64,000 bases of DNA from Cytobacillus suaedae (GCA_014960805.1 CP063163.1:2374001-2438000); one strand, 5' to 3'; counted from the first letter of the stretch, positions 33,084 to 42,446 are shown. The notes: a model not told the origin generated them from the letters alone. Program-made: numbers and translations.

Positions 33084-33128
33084 TAAAAAAAGAGAGAGTT
33101 CAGGCTGTCATCACAACAGCCTATCTTT
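33084..33128 (-). terminator. Terminator of the small membrane protein operon
   Basis: AGGCTGT and ACAGCCT arms, extended by GAGGGAAAG/CTCTCTC pairing; seven T follow on the minus strand. Confidence 0.8.
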
Positions 33129-33132
33129 CCCT

Positions 33133-33363
33133 CTAACTTTGAGAATCTCGATTTTCTAGATAATCTTCATACGCTTTTTCAACTCTACTTTTAGAGGGCG
33201 AAATCGAAGACATCCTCTTATGTATATCTGTTAGAAGATATAGCCCTCTAAATGTACATCCAACTACAATACCAAACGCAATAATACCTCCTGCTAAAGG
33301 TTCTATTATGAATAAAACAAAACCTAATAGTGCGCTAAGCACCATCGACAAAATTAAATACAT
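33133..33363 (-). CDS. Small membrane protein
   Basis: 76 residues: two hydrophobic stretches (LILSMVLSALLGFVLFII, AGGIIAFGIVVGCTFRGLYLL) then a charged tail VEKAYEDYLENRDSQS. GGGGG before ATG 33363. Third gene of a run of three small genes on the minus strand with one terminator. Unknown function. Confidence 0.7.
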   Translation of the reverse strand: MYLILSMVLSALLGFVLFIIEPLAGGIIAFGIVVGCTFRGLYLLTDIHKRMSSISPSKSRVEKAYEDYLENRDSQS

Positions 33364-33378
33364 ACTAACCCCCGTTAA

Positions 33379-33567
33379 TTAAGCCTTAGTGTTTATAAAG
33401 TGTTTCCCTTGTCTATCTGCTTTTACTTTTTTTAGTTCAGCTATCTCTCTTCTTAACAATTTGACTTCTTTGGATTGATCAATGCCATTTGAGATTGCTT
33501 TTTTAATAATAAAATAGAGAGCAATTAAAAACATAAAGCACAGGAGAATAATCAATTCTATATACAA
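33379..33567 (-). CDS. Small membrane-anchored coiled-coil protein
   Basis: 62 residues from a TTG start at 33567, chosen because AAGGAGGGG lies 8 nt before it inside the longer frame. A single N-terminal helix (IELIILLCFMFLIALYFIIKK) is followed by a basic, heptad-like helix EVKLLRREIAELKKVKADRQ. The upstream end of its ribosome site overlaps the stop of the preceding gene. Unknown function. Confidence 0.65.
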   Translation of the reverse strand: MYIELIILLCFMFLIALYFIIKKAISNGIDQSKEVKLLRREIAELKKVKADRQGKHFINTKA

Positions 33568-33594
33568 TGAACTCCCCTCCTTATACCCATCCAC

Positions 33595-33858
33595 TTATTT
33601 ATCAAATAATCTAATGTCATACAACAGAAGCTGAAAAGCTGAGAAAGACAGTAAAGGTAGAGAATAGTAAACCAACATAAGTGGTAAGCTCGAAAAATTA
33701 TCAACAAACAAGATTAATCCTGATGCTTCTGTAATAAAAGATAGAAACAATGCTAAGGATATACTTAATGTTAATTTGAGACCTTTACGATCACTGTTCC
33801 CCTCAACAAAACAGGCAATACTAATGATTACTAATAGTGAAATTAATATAAACAGCAT
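33595..33858 (-). CDS. Small membrane protein
   Basis: 87 residues from ATG 33858 (GGAAGG 8 nt upstream). Three hydrophobic helices: MLFILISLLVIISIACFVEG, LTLSISLALFLSFITEASGLIL and LPLMLVYYSLPLLSFSAFQLLL. First gene of the small-gene operon. No family recognised. Confidence 0.65.
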   Translation of the reverse strand: MLFILISLLVIISIACFVEGNSDRKGLKLTLSISLALFLSFITEASGLILFVDNFSSLPLMLVYYSLPLLSFSAFQLLLYDIRLFDK

Positions 33859-33896
33859 AAAAAATCCTTCCCTTACAAACAAAAATTCTATTTGTA

Positions 33897-34238
33897 TTAA
33901 TCGTTTAATTCTTTAGGTAGAATAAAGGTTCCATCACTTGTTGGTAAGAATTTAACCACATTTTCTACTGCGTCAACGTTCAAACCACCATAAATATGTG
34001 GGTAAAGTTTACCAGTTTCATATAAATCCTCATATACAATTTCTGCCTTAACTTTAGTCGAATCAATGCATAGTAAAACTAGATCTTCTTGTCCTTTGTA
34101 CAAAAAATTCGCTACTTCTAAGACCTGTTCCTTTGTAGAACAATGAATAAAGCCTTCATCCTCAATACTTGATGGAGTGTACATCCCTTCATTTTTTGCC
34201 TTTAACCATGTTTCTAGTTCTATAATATGTAGTATCAT
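33897..34238 (-). CDS. DUF952 family protein
   Basis: 113-residue cytosolic protein of the DUF952 family, recognised from ILHIIELETWLKAKNEGMYTP, GFIHCSTKEQVLEVAN and the end GKLYPHIYGGLNVDAVENV. The fold is related to ADP-ribosyltransferase-like or PUA-type small domains by some classifications; no reaction is established. GAGGAAC before ATG 34238. Single gene. Confidence 0.82.
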   Translation of the reverse strand: MILHIIELETWLKAKNEGMYTPSSIEDEGFIHCSTKEQVLEVANFLYKGQEDLVLLCIDSTKVKAEIVYEDLYETGKLYPHIYGGLNVDAVENVVKFLPTSDGTFILPKELND

Positions 34239-34323
34239 CTTTGTTCCTCATTTCTAGCGCATTTGCATGGTTCAACATAACATTTTTGTAAAGTATAACA
34301 TATTAGTAAACTATTTTTTCACA

Positions 34324-34351
34324 AAAAAAGCGATCCACAGAGGTTCGCTAT
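34324..34351 (-). terminator. Terminator of the nucleotidyltransferase gene
   Basis: AGCGA and TCGCT core with flanking pairs; seven T follow on the minus strand, 7 nt after the stop at 34358. Confidence 0.8.
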
Positions 34352-34357
34352 TTACTA

Positions 34358-35083
34358 CTATATATTTTTCTTTCCTAGTGAAAACCCTTCAAACAATCTT
34401 CCACCGTGGGGTTCAAGTACACTATCTACTATTTGTATTACTTTATGTTTTTCACCAGTTTTATAATAACTGTCAAAAGCCTGTACAAAACGATTTGCAA
34501 ACTCTTTATCATGTTCCTTCAAAGAACGAACAATCCATTTAGAAGTGCCAATCCATTTTTTATTCGTTCTTAACACAAATTCACTTACAATATCAGCGAG
34601 CGTTCCGGCTATAAAAATCTCTTCAGATCTTTTTTTACTTACTATAAAATCATCCAACGTATCCGTAATAAAATAGCGTTTAATTCTTATAGTGTCTGAA
34701 GACCACTCTTCAGGACCGTTCTCTAACAGTTCACTTGCTTCAATCTTTATTGAGCTAATTATGCCATTATCCTTTAAAACAATTCCTTCTGAAACCATCC
34801 TGGGTAATGAAGGTCTAGCTCTTTCACAATCACTTTTAAAAAAGGATTTGTATGAGTTTAGATTATGCACAAATAGTTCGATTGGCCACCCAAACTTAAT
34901 GGTTGATTCCCTGTAAGAAGAATCAATTTGGCTATCAAATACAATAATATCAAGATCGGATGTTTCAGTAGCTTCTCCTCTTACAACACTACCTGCTAGC
35001 AGGGCTCCATTACAATCAGGATAAAACATGTTTACAAACATTTCTGCTGCTTCAATTGGATTAATGATCTTTACCTCTCCCAC
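34358..35083 (-). CDS. Nucleotidyltransferase-domain protein
   Basis: 241 residues with an N-terminal minimal nucleotidyltransferase fold: GALLAGSVVRGEATETSDLDIIVFD gives the G-S-x-x-R-G and D-x-D metal-binding motif of the pol-beta/KNTase superfamily. The C-terminal two thirds are helical (DDFIVSKKRSEEIFIAGTLADIVSEF). Start GTG 35083 with GGAGAG. Related to aminoglycoside nucleotidyltransferase-like proteins, but no resistance function can be claimed. Confidence 0.8.
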   Translation of the reverse strand: MGEVKIINPIEAAEMFVNMFYPDCNGALLAGSVVRGEATETSDLDIIVFDSQIDSSYRESTIKFGWPIELFVHNLNSYKSFFKSDCERARPSLPRMVSEGIVLKDNGIISSIKIEASELLENGPEEWSSDTIRIKRYFITDTLDDFIVSKKRSEEIFIAGTLADIVSEFVLRTNKKWIGTSKWIVRSLKEHDKEFANRFVQAFDSYYKTGEKHKVIQIVDSVLEPHGGRLFEGFSLGKKNI

Positions 35084-35100
35084 AATTAAACTCTCCTATG

Positions 35101-35391
35101 TTATCGATTTTGCTTTGCCCACCACATATAATAGACATTCACTGCTAAAAAGTAGATGACTGCAAATCCAATACTAAAAGCGATGAAATTGGTAAGCTTA
35201 TACTTCTTTAATAGTAGATCAGTATTATAGTAGAATTGCAACTCTTCATTAAGTGATAATGGAACAGTGAAAATGGTGAGTAACATGCCTATAGTTAGGA
35301 AGACACCAATATAATTTAACACAGCACGTAAGGTTAGAGATTTTTTCGTTTGAATGTTTGTTTTCACACTAGTCTCATAATTAACCTGCAT
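35101..35391 (-). CDS. Small membrane protein
   Basis: 96 residues with two hydrophobic helices (LNYIGVFLTIGMLLTIFTVPL and FIAFSIGFAVIYFLAVNVYYMWW). GGAG 7-8 nt before ATG 35391. Same direction and close to the next membrane-protein gene. Unknown function. Confidence 0.68.
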   Translation of the reverse strand: MQVNYETSVKTNIQTKKSLTLRAVLNYIGVFLTIGMLLTIFTVPLSLNEELQFYYNTDLLLKKYKLTNFIAFSIGFAVIYFLAVNVYYMWWAKQNR

Positions 35392-35422
35392 TTGAACACT
35401 CCTTTACTTTAGCAAGTAATCT

Positions 35423-36028
35423 CTATTCATACGTTCTGTTACCATAAAAGGATTCATTATCGGAAAAGGAATGATGGTTATGTATATTTTCATCATGGTC
35501 AATAGTCCAAACAGGACCAAATAAGTTTGATAGTAGTAACATCAAGACAAACATGACAGAAATGGTCAAAGGGTTTCGGAAAAAGGTAATCAACCCATTA
35601 TTTTCAGATTCTTTTACAATTAAGTAAATTAAGGTAAATGACAATGCTAAAAAGAAAACAAAGAGTAACCGAGTAGATAACTCATGATAAAGTGGCAATA
35701 TCATTTCACCTAACATCGCCCCCATCATTCCACCCATTAATCCTGATAAAATACCATCAAGAAAAGCAATAATGCCATAAAATGAGCCTATCACACCACC
35801 AATTATGATGCCAATACCGACACTATAAACAGTCGAAATAAATAAGTTACCCTTAAATGCGATACCGAAAATAACTCCACTTAAGAGACCCACAATCATT
35901 CCAATTCCCATTGCCACGACCATACCTGACATCAAAGAAACGTTTCTTTTGTTTTGAAAGCTTGTGTAAAAAAGAATACTTAACATGAAGCTTACGACCA
36001 AAATCATCGATAGCAAACCGGCAGACAT
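35423..36028 (-). CDS. Hypothetical multi-spanning membrane protein
   Basis: 201 residues from ATG 36028, where AAGGGGGAAACG gives a ribosome site; the longer frame to 36073 has none. About six glycine/methionine-rich hydrophobic segments, such as GMVVAMGIGMIVGLLSGVIFG and GILSGLMGGMMGAMLGEMIL, reminiscent of small-residue packing in channel-like or glycine-zipper proteins. The C-terminus is His/Asn-rich (DHDENIHNHHSFSDNE), a possible metal-binding tail. No family recognised. Confidence 0.7.
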   Translation of the reverse strand: MSAGLLSMILVVSFMLSILFYTSFQNKRNVSLMSGMVVAMGIGMIVGLLSGVIFGIAFKGNLFISTVYSVGIGIIIGGVIGSFYGIIAFLDGILSGLMGGMMGAMLGEMILPLYHELSTRLLFVFFLALSFTLIYLIVKESENNGLITFFRNPLTISVMFVLMLLLSNLFGPVWTIDHDENIHNHHSFSDNESFYGNRTYE

Positions 36029-36091
36029 AGTTCGTTTCCCCCTTGTTGTAGATAGTTCATTATATGTGGACAAGAGAGAAAATAGAAATCC

Positions 36092-36643
36092 TTACTGTTT
36101 TCGCTTGTTTTTAAAGAGTACACAAAACAAAATGCTGAGTGATACTAAAGAAAAAACTAGTTTTTGCTGCCATTCCAATTGGAAGACATAATAAACAGAA
36201 TAAGCCTCTATCAGTAGTGCTGGAACTTTACCGATAGTACTAGCTACCGTAAATAAGCCTACAGATACCTTTCCTATTGCTCCTGCAAAGGTAACGAGTC
36301 CAGATGGAACAAATGGTAACAATCTTAGTGAGAGTATAAGCAAAAACGCATCTTTGCCTTCAGATTGAATTAACCTACCCAACCTAGGAAACTTTTCTAA
36401 ATGGTTCTTAGAAAGATTCTTAAAACCCTTTCTATATAATAAGAAAGCGACTAATGCACCTATCGCTTCACCAGCAAAAGAAATCAGTGTTCCTTGAACA
36501 AATCCAAAGAACAGAATATTAGCGGCTGTAACAAAGACACTAGGAACAATTCCCAATACTGCAACAAGCACACTTGCTAACAAACTAATAAGAATTGCTA
36601 GCTCTCTATATTGAAAAAACAAATCTAATAGTCTTTCTTCCAT
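36092..36643 (-). CDS. TVP38/TMEM64 (SNARE-associated/DedA-like) membrane protein
   Basis: 183 residues of the TVP38/TMEM64 family, related to DedA lipid scramblases/flippases. Core VTAANILFFGFVQGTLISFAGEAIGALVAF then FLLILSLRLLPFVPSGLVTFAGAIGKVSV, where the R-x-x-P motif of the family is visible. ATG 36643 with GGTGATG. Single gene. Confidence 0.85.
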   Translation of the reverse strand: MEERLLDLFFQYRELAILISLLASVLVAVLGIVPSVFVTAANILFFGFVQGTLISFAGEAIGALVAFLLYRKGFKNLSKNHLEKFPRLGRLIQSEGKDAFLLILSLRLLPFVPSGLVTFAGAIGKVSVGLFTVASTIGKVPALLIEAYSVYYVFQLEWQQKLVFSLVSLSILFCVLFKNKRKQ

Positions 36644-36673
36644 AACATCACCAATCTACGCTAATTTATATTG

Positions 36674-36712
36674 TAAAAAAGAGCAACCCAAGCTTGAGTT
36701 GCTCTTTTTTTA
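36674..36712. terminator. Strong bidirectional terminator
   Basis: AAGAGCAACYCAAGCTT-type perfect hairpin with A-runs and T-runs on both sides. It ends transcription coming from dacB and the FrnE remnant. Confidence 0.88.
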
Positions 36713-36887
36713 GCTAATACCTCATGAATTGATAAGTCAATATCGGGGAGAATTAGGTTCAAGTTCAAAACTTAAACACAATTTCTGCTTTATCTCTGTG
36801 GGGAAATTGTTGCAAGGCTTCTTCCAAACGTCTTTTACCAATATAGCAAAATGGGCAGACGAAATCAGACCACACTTCAACTTTCAT
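36705..36887 (-). pseudogene. Decayed 5' fragment of a FrnE/DsbA-family oxidoreductase gene
   Basis: Minus-strand ATG 36887 opens MKVEVWSDFVCPFCYIGKRR LEEALQQFPHRDKAEIVFK, the N-terminus of FrnE-type DsbA-family proteins with its CPFC redox motif. The frame then stops, but the next frames continue the family sequence: SFELEPNSPR and then DIDLSIHEVLAKK. So two frameshifts and loss of the C-terminal two thirds have destroyed the gene; the remnant runs straight into the terminator at 36674-36712. The intact family length is about 230-240 residues. Confidence 0.8.
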
Positions 36888-36969
36888 ACTTTAAACCCTA
36901 TTCTAAAACTATGGAACCATCATAGCATACACGTAAAAGATTTCCTGATATTATGCTTAAAAAAGCTAT

Positions 36970-38442
36970 TTAGTGATTTGAAACCAACTCAATCATCTTA
37001 TCTTCAATTGCTTTGCCCTTTGTGTCCTCGAGTAAATTATTAAGTATGATTGAGAAGATTAGCTTATTTCCGCTTTTCGTATCTATATAGCCTGATATAG
37101 AACTTACAGTTGTCAAAGTACCCGTTTTAGCATAAACATTCTCAACTGTATTAAGACGATGTCGTAAAGTTCCCCCAATCATCCTATCCCCATTACCTGC
37201 AACAGGTAGTGATTGAAGATAAACAGGGAACCAGGGTTCTGATTGGCTTTTGAAAAGGAGTTTTGAGATTTCGTTAGTTGGTATTAAATTTATATGTGAT
37301 ATACCTGATCCATCTCGAATAACAAACGAAGCTGTATTCAGTCCAAGCCTTGTCATCTCTGAATCCATAACTTCGAGTCCACTTTTCCAACTCCCAGAAC
37401 CATTTATAACTCTTCCCATCTCCTTAATCAACGTTTCAGCATGAACATTATTGCTAAGCTTCATAAACGGAACTAATAAGTCCCTTAACGTCATTGAATG
37501 ATGAGTAGTGATAAGTGTTGCTTTGTTCGGGGTTTTAGCTAATCTAGATTTACCCAAAACTTTAATTCCTTCTTCCTCTAAAGCCTGTTTAAAAAGGTCT
37601 AAAGCGAGGCCAGTTGGCTCCCAAACAGCGACCCACTCCTTGTAGGGTTTAGAATCAATTGGTATCTTTCCTTCAATTAAAATTTCGTTTGTCCCGTGAT
37701 TACGGGTAATCTCAAGCTTCTTCTTTTCTTCTATATCAACTGTTTTAACCCGGTTTTGAATAACTACATAGCGTGTTTTAGGTGTTACTTTTATGGTCGC
37801 TTTCTTTCCTGGTTCATCAGCAGGACGGACACTGATTCGCACTGCTCCTGTATCATAATCCTTATCCGGAGAAGCTGTAAGAGCAGAAACTTGTCCACCG
37901 TAATAAGCGGTCTCATCACTCCAAGGTAAATCTACAGAATATCTTACATCATCATACCAAGTGTCATCAGCTAACAGATCACCTCGAATAAATTTAATTC
38001 CTTTTTTCGCGAGCTCAGAAGCCATCTGTTCGAAGTCTTCTAATAATAGGGTTGGGTCCCCTTTTCCTTTTAAATATAAATTCCCTTTTACGGTATTATT
38101 ACTAATCTTGCCATCGGTCAGAAGCTCTGTCTTAAAAGTGTAATTCTCGCCAAGCGCTGACAAGGCAGCGGCAGCAGTTAACAATTTCATGTTAGAAGCC
38201 GGCCGCAACCTCGTATTGCCATTATGCTGATAAAGCAGCTCCCCTGTTGTTGCAGATCGAATACTAACACCTACAACCGTTCCTTGTAAATCGGGATCAT
38301 TTTTTAAGAAAGAGTTAAGCTCTGATGGTAATGACCCTATTCCTTCTGCATGCATAGTTTGATCCGGAATACTATAGATAGATGCTATCACCAATAGAAC
38401 CATTATCTTTGCACTAATTAACTTTCTAATGACTTTTACCAC
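36970..38442 (-). CDS. dacB: D-alanyl-D-alanine carboxypeptidase/endopeptidase (PBP4 type, S13 family)
   Basis: Secreted penicillin-binding protein trimming peptidoglycan stem peptides. 490 residues; hydrophobic signal sequence (IMVLLVIASIYSI, cleavage near MHA-EG), active-site SxxK in PASNMKLLTAA, a long insert characteristic of S13 enzymes, SNN in KLSNNVHAETL, and KTG in YAKTGTLTTVSS. The helicase gene ends 7 bp upstream, so the two may be cotranscribed. A DacC-like symbol would be equally fair; the family is certain, the paralogue is not. Confidence 0.88.
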   Translation of the reverse strand: MVKVIRKLISAKIMVLLVIASIYSIPDQTMHAEGIGSLPSELNSFLKNDPDLQGTVVGVSIRSATTGELLYQHNGNTRLRPASNMKLLTAAAALSALGENYTFKTELLTDGKISNNTVKGNLYLKGKGDPTLLLEDFEQMASELAKKGIKFIRGDLLADDTWYDDVRYSVDLPWSDETAYYGGQVSALTASPDKDYDTGAVRISVRPADEPGKKATIKVTPKTRYVVIQNRVKTVDIEEKKKLEITRNHGTNEILIEGKIPIDSKPYKEWVAVWEPTGLALDLFKQALEEEGIKVLGKSRLAKTPNKATLITTHHSMTLRDLLVPFMKLSNNVHAETLIKEMGRVINGSGSWKSGLEVMDSEMTRLGLNTASFVIRDGSGISHINLIPTNEISKLLFKSQSEPWFPVYLQSLPVAGNGDRMIGGTLRHRLNTVENVYAKTGTLTTVSSISGYIDTKSGNKLIFSIILNNLLEDTKGKAIEDKMIELVSNH

Positions 38443-38449
38443 CTTTCAA

Positions 38450-41032
38450 TCATCTATGGTAATAGTTCTTATATCGAGATTGTGAACGGTCCGCATGACA
38501 TTCATTACAAATCTGGAATGAAAAGTCCCAAGGCAGCTGCTTATTGCATTTCTTACATTTCTTTTTTATTTTTTTCACTTCGGTAATTAAGCTATCATGC
38601 ACCCCATCACTAATTTCTTCACGGACTCGTTCCCAATAAAGTGCCTCTGTACGTCTTTCTAGGCGATACAAAAACAGAAGATGTAATCCGACAGCTTTAT
38701 AAGAAAGCTCGAGTTCTTCAAGTGAACCTGTCTTAATTCGAGGCTCAGGTAATTCCTCTCTATTAATAATTGCATACATGGTATCTTTCCATTGATCTGC
38801 TAACCCAGGGTCATGTGGTGAAAAAGGTAAATGTAGAAACCCATATAGTTCTTGCACGGAAAGTCTTGCTTCTATATCCGTATCTCTGACCATCTGGTAT
38901 AGTTCACGTTCTTCAGCAAGAGATGCCTTTTTTGTTCCTTTTGGGCTTTCAAACTTTTCCCATAGTTCAAAGAACACACCTAGTTTTCGTGAATACCGTT
39001 GAAAACGTTCAAACACACTTGATGTTGGTGCAATGGCAAAAGATGAGATAGAAATATCCTCCTTCTCAAGTAGCTTTGTCATCGCTTTTATATCAGAAGT
39101 AAAAGCGACCTTCCCAACGTCGTATATTCCTTTTCTCCCTGCTCTACCCGCAATTTGCTTTACTTCCTGGGAAGTCAATCTTCTTCGTCTTGTACCGTCA
39201 AACTTCTCATTTTCTAAAAACACAATCCTGCGAATCGGTAAATTTAATCCCATTCCGATAGCATCTGTTGAGACAATTACATTCGTTTCACCATTTATAA
39301 AACGTTGCATCTGCTTTTTTCGTGTTTCTGGCGGCATACTGCCATAGATCATACTAACTGATCGTTTATTGTTTTGGAGAACAGAGGCAATCTCTAATAC
39401 ACGTTTTCTCGAAAAGCAAACGAGTGCATCTCCTTTTTTCGTATCTTTAATGTTAAAGGTCTTCTGTTCCACCTCTAATGGAATTTCCCGTTCATATTCA
39501 TTAATTTCAATATCTGAATCACCTAAAAGCTGCAGGATCATTTGTTTCATATTTCTACTTCCGATAATATGAACCTCATTTGCATTCGCTTTCGTAATTG
39601 CCTTATACCAAGAAAAACCTCGGTCCTTATCAGAAATCATCTGTGCTTCATCAATGACAACAATGTCATAGGATTCCTTTTCATGGAACATTTCAACCGT
39701 ACTCGAGATATGATTTGCCCCTCTAGTCAGTTTCTCTTCTTCACCTGTTTTTAGAGAACATGGAACACCGTCAGCATTTAATTTATCATATACCTCTAAG
39801 GCAAGAAGACGAAGAGGAGCAAGGTATAATCCACTATCCGCTTCCTTCATTCGTTTTAAAGCCTGAAAAGTCTTTCCTGTATTTGTTTCACCAACATGTA
39901 AGACATATCTAATATTTCGTCCAGCCGGTGGACTGTATTCCCTTCCAAAGATGTCCTCAAGCATTCGTTTTTCTTCTTGTTTCTTCCGTTCAAGTTCGGC
40001 TTTTTCTTCAGCAATTTTTCTTTCTCTTTCTGCAAGATCTTGCTCAAATTTCTCTCTATGCATTTCTAAATCAAAAGGTAATTCCGCAACCGTAAGAAGA
40101 TCTGCAAGATATTCATCATTGATGCGATAAAAGAAAGATTCGATGTAATCGTATATTTGCTCAAGTATTAAATAATTAATAACTTTTTCGGTAAGAGCTT
40201 CATTAAACCTTTCCTGGTATTGACTTAAAATCGAAGGTGATAGCTGAGAAAGCAACCACCCAGGTATAAATTCAGATAGATACTTAGTCATCAATCTCTG
40301 ATAAACATAAAAATAGGTTTCATATTCATAATGTCTTCTTTCCCATTCAAGAGAGACCTTATGAACACTTCCTGTTAACGTTTCAAAGAAGTCGGAAACT
40401 TTTGTATTATAACCAATCTCAAATACGTCGACCTCTGTTAACGTTTCTTCAATTTTGACCGGGTCGATTGTCTCGTACACAGGCTTGCTCTCAATATCAC
40501 TTTTCAACTTACTAGCAACGAAGTATCGAAGGTAGAGGTAGACTTCCTCATGCTTTTGACGAATTAGCTTTAATGATGCCCGTGCTACTCGCTCTTTAAG
40601 AGCTTCTTGTTTTTCCTGTTCCTCTGCTTTCTTTTGACGCTTAATAAATTGGATTCTCGCTTTAGAATAGGATTCCTCCCAGAGAGTTTCATTTGACTTA
40701 TAGGTTTTTGTAAACCATTCATTTACATCAAACGGGCTATATTTTCTCATCTCAGTTCGAAATAACTTGATAACTAACCTTCTATCTAAACCCTCGACAT
40801 CATACCCTACTTCCTCAAGGTGTGCTTTTTTAAGATGTTTTGATACAGCATTTGTACTTTTATTTAGCCAAACATTAAGCCAAATCTGGTCTATATAATG
40901 TTTTCGCTCTTCAATATACTCTTCAAATGAAGGCATTTCCGCTCGTGACTCAAAAAATCGATCAAGATCTTCAAGCACTTTTCGCTTTGTATGCTCTATG
41001 GCATTTTGATGAATAGCATTTATCTGTTCCAT
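38450..41032 (-). CDS. SUV3-like DExH RNA helicase with zinc-ribbon tail
   Basis: 860 residues. The N-terminal 360 residues are long charged helices without a recognised domain, ending in a coiled coil (REKFEQDLAERERKIAEEKA). Then the helicase core: Walker A GETNTGKTFQA, APLRLLALE, DEAQMISD (DExH-like), TDAIGMGLNLP and QIAGRAGRKG, which are typical of the SUV3 family. The C-terminus CKKCNKQLPW...CNEC is a zinc ribbon. Mitochondrial SUV3 unwinds RNA with a degradosome; the bacterial relatives are little studied. ATG 41032 after AAAAGGAG. Confidence 0.82.
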   Translation of the reverse strand: MEQINAIHQNAIEHTKRKVLEDLDRFFESRAEMPSFEEYIEERKHYIDQIWLNVWLNKSTNAVSKHLKKAHLEEVGYDVEGLDRRLVIKLFRTEMRKYSPFDVNEWFTKTYKSNETLWEESYSKARIQFIKRQKKAEEQEKQEALKERVARASLKLIRQKHEEVYLYLRYFVASKLKSDIESKPVYETIDPVKIEETLTEVDVFEIGYNTKVSDFFETLTGSVHKVSLEWERRHYEYETYFYVYQRLMTKYLSEFIPGWLLSQLSPSILSQYQERFNEALTEKVINYLILEQIYDYIESFFYRINDEYLADLLTVAELPFDLEMHREKFEQDLAERERKIAEEKAELERKKQEEKRMLEDIFGREYSPPAGRNIRYVLHVGETNTGKTFQALKRMKEADSGLYLAPLRLLALEVYDKLNADGVPCSLKTGEEEKLTRGANHISSTVEMFHEKESYDIVVIDEAQMISDKDRGFSWYKAITKANANEVHIIGSRNMKQMILQLLGDSDIEINEYEREIPLEVEQKTFNIKDTKKGDALVCFSRKRVLEIASVLQNNKRSVSMIYGSMPPETRKKQMQRFINGETNVIVSTDAIGMGLNLPIRRIVFLENEKFDGTRRRRLTSQEVKQIAGRAGRKGIYDVGKVAFTSDIKAMTKLLEKEDISISSFAIAPTSSVFERFQRYSRKLGVFFELWEKFESPKGTKKASLAEERELYQMVRDTDIEARLSVQELYGFLHLPFSPHDPGLADQWKDTMYAIINREELPEPRIKTGSLEELELSYKAVGLHLLFLYRLERRTEALYWERVREEISDGVHDSLITEVKKIKKKCKKCNKQLPWDFSFQICNECHADRSQSRYKNYYHR

Positions 41033-41138
41033 TAAGTTACTCCTTTTATTACATCATTTACCTAATCTTTCCTTAATTTCGGTATAAATTATACTCTTAG
41101 TATTTGTATTAACATACTATTTATTTGTGTAAACATAA

Positions 41139-41178
41139 ACAAAAAAGCCCTAAGTGGGAGAAACCACATAGAGCTTTC
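41139..41178 (-). terminator. Terminator of the alpha/beta hydrolase gene
   Basis: AAGCYCTA...GTGG and CCCAC...GGGCTT arms with G-U pairs; six T follow on the minus strand. Confidence 0.7.
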
Positions 41179-42156
41179 TTAACTAATTAAATAAAATGGT
41201 CGGTCTACGATATTTTCACGTAGGAAATAATTATCTAAGAACATCAGAACCTTTTCCTCATATTCTTCTTTAAAATGCTTATAGCTTCGAATATGTCCAC
41301 CTTTTGGAGGCATCCACAATTCACTATTTTGTGAACTTTCGTGTAATAATTGCGACTGACTATATGGGATTGCTCCATCTTTTTTACTGTGAATAAGGAA
41401 GAGACCTTTACCAGGAGGATAATCGTCTGCTACCGCAATTGGCTTAACCTCACTTATTTTAAATTCAGGAAATAAGTACTCAGCAATTTTCGTAAATCCT
41501 ACAGCCAAAAACTCAGGTAATCCAGTCCAGTAAGAGAAGCTTTCTTTTGTATAAGCACCCAGGTCAGCAAATGCACTATCCGCGATAACCGCCTTCACTT
41601 CTTCTGATTCAATTCCTGCTAGGATAGAAGTGGAAGCCCCCATTGACCAACCCATTAAAGCAATATTTTTAACCCCTTTTTCATAACTCGTATAATTAAT
41701 AGCACTTAATAGATCTGTTTTTTCTTTGTAGCCGATGGTAGTAGGACTTCTTTCAGAAAGACCAGAGTTTCTGAAGTCGAACATCAATACATGGTACCCT
41801 TCATTTGATAAACGCTTCGCCAATTCTAAGCTATCAAAAGGCATCTTCGTTCGGTTATAACCATAACCATGAGCAAAAATAACAGCTTTTTCATTCTGTA
41901 AAATAGGTGTATTTTTTGTCGGAATCCACCAACCACTAAGTGTTAAATTGTCCATAACATTGTAAATTTTTATTTCTTCAAACTCTAACCCATAATCTGT
42001 TGGAGCTTTATCAATATCCTTTATCATTGGATTGGTAACTTTATACCCAATTAATATGGCAGAAGAAATAAATAATGAAAGTATTAGTAAAATAGAAAGC
42101 GCTGTAAATGTTACAATTTTTTTCATGTTAAAACTTTTCCGGAATACTAACTTCAT
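41179..42156 (-). CDS. Alpha/beta hydrolase, membrane-anchored
   Basis: 325 residues from ATG 42156 (AGGAGGG 7 nt upstream). N-terminal helix IVTFTALSILLILSLFISSAI anchors it, then the hydrolase fold: oxyanion FAHGYGYNRTKMPFD, nucleophile elbow GWSMGAST, acid Asp in HSKKDGAIPYSQ and His in GGHIRSYK. Resembles the BAAT/acyl-CoA-thioester-hydrolase-like and YqkD groups of bacillar hydrolases. Substrate unknown. Confidence 0.82.
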   Translation of the reverse strand: MKLVFRKSFNMKKIVTFTALSILLILSLFISSAILIGYKVTNPMIKDIDKAPTDYGLEFEEIKIYNVMDNLTLSGWWIPTKNTPILQNEKAVIFAHGYGYNRTKMPFDSLELAKRLSNEGYHVLMFDFRNSGLSERSPTTIGYKEKTDLLSAINYTSYEKGVKNIALMGWSMGASTSILAGIESEEVKAVIADSAFADLGAYTKESFSYWTGLPEFLAVGFTKIAEYLFPEFKISEVKPIAVADDYPPGKGLFLIHSKKDGAIPYSQSQLLHESSQNSELWMPPKGGHIRSYKHFKEEYEEKVLMFLDNYFLRENIVDRPFYLIS

Positions 42157-42446
42157 CACTATCCCTCCTATCAAATCCCCTTAAGGAACAAGTTAACCCA
42201 ACCTTTTACATAGGTCTAAGTTCCTTCTTATTATTATTATATTCTAATAATTTAGTTTTGGGTAGGCTAATTCACAATAAATTCACAAATTTTTAAAATA
42301 TTCCAACAAATTTACCTTTATATTCCAGAATAATTTCCTGTAATAATTGTAATGAATTCCCAACATCCACCTTGGATATAATTGGGCCTATTTATTCATA
42401 TGTATATAACGTATAATTACCTGTTGAATCATAGGAGGTGATACTT

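Noticed and set aside
38999-39020. cre-like TTGAAAACGTTCAAA inside the helicase gene
   Set aside because: It is well inside coding sequence, has one mismatch at a key position and no nearby promoter; likely chance.
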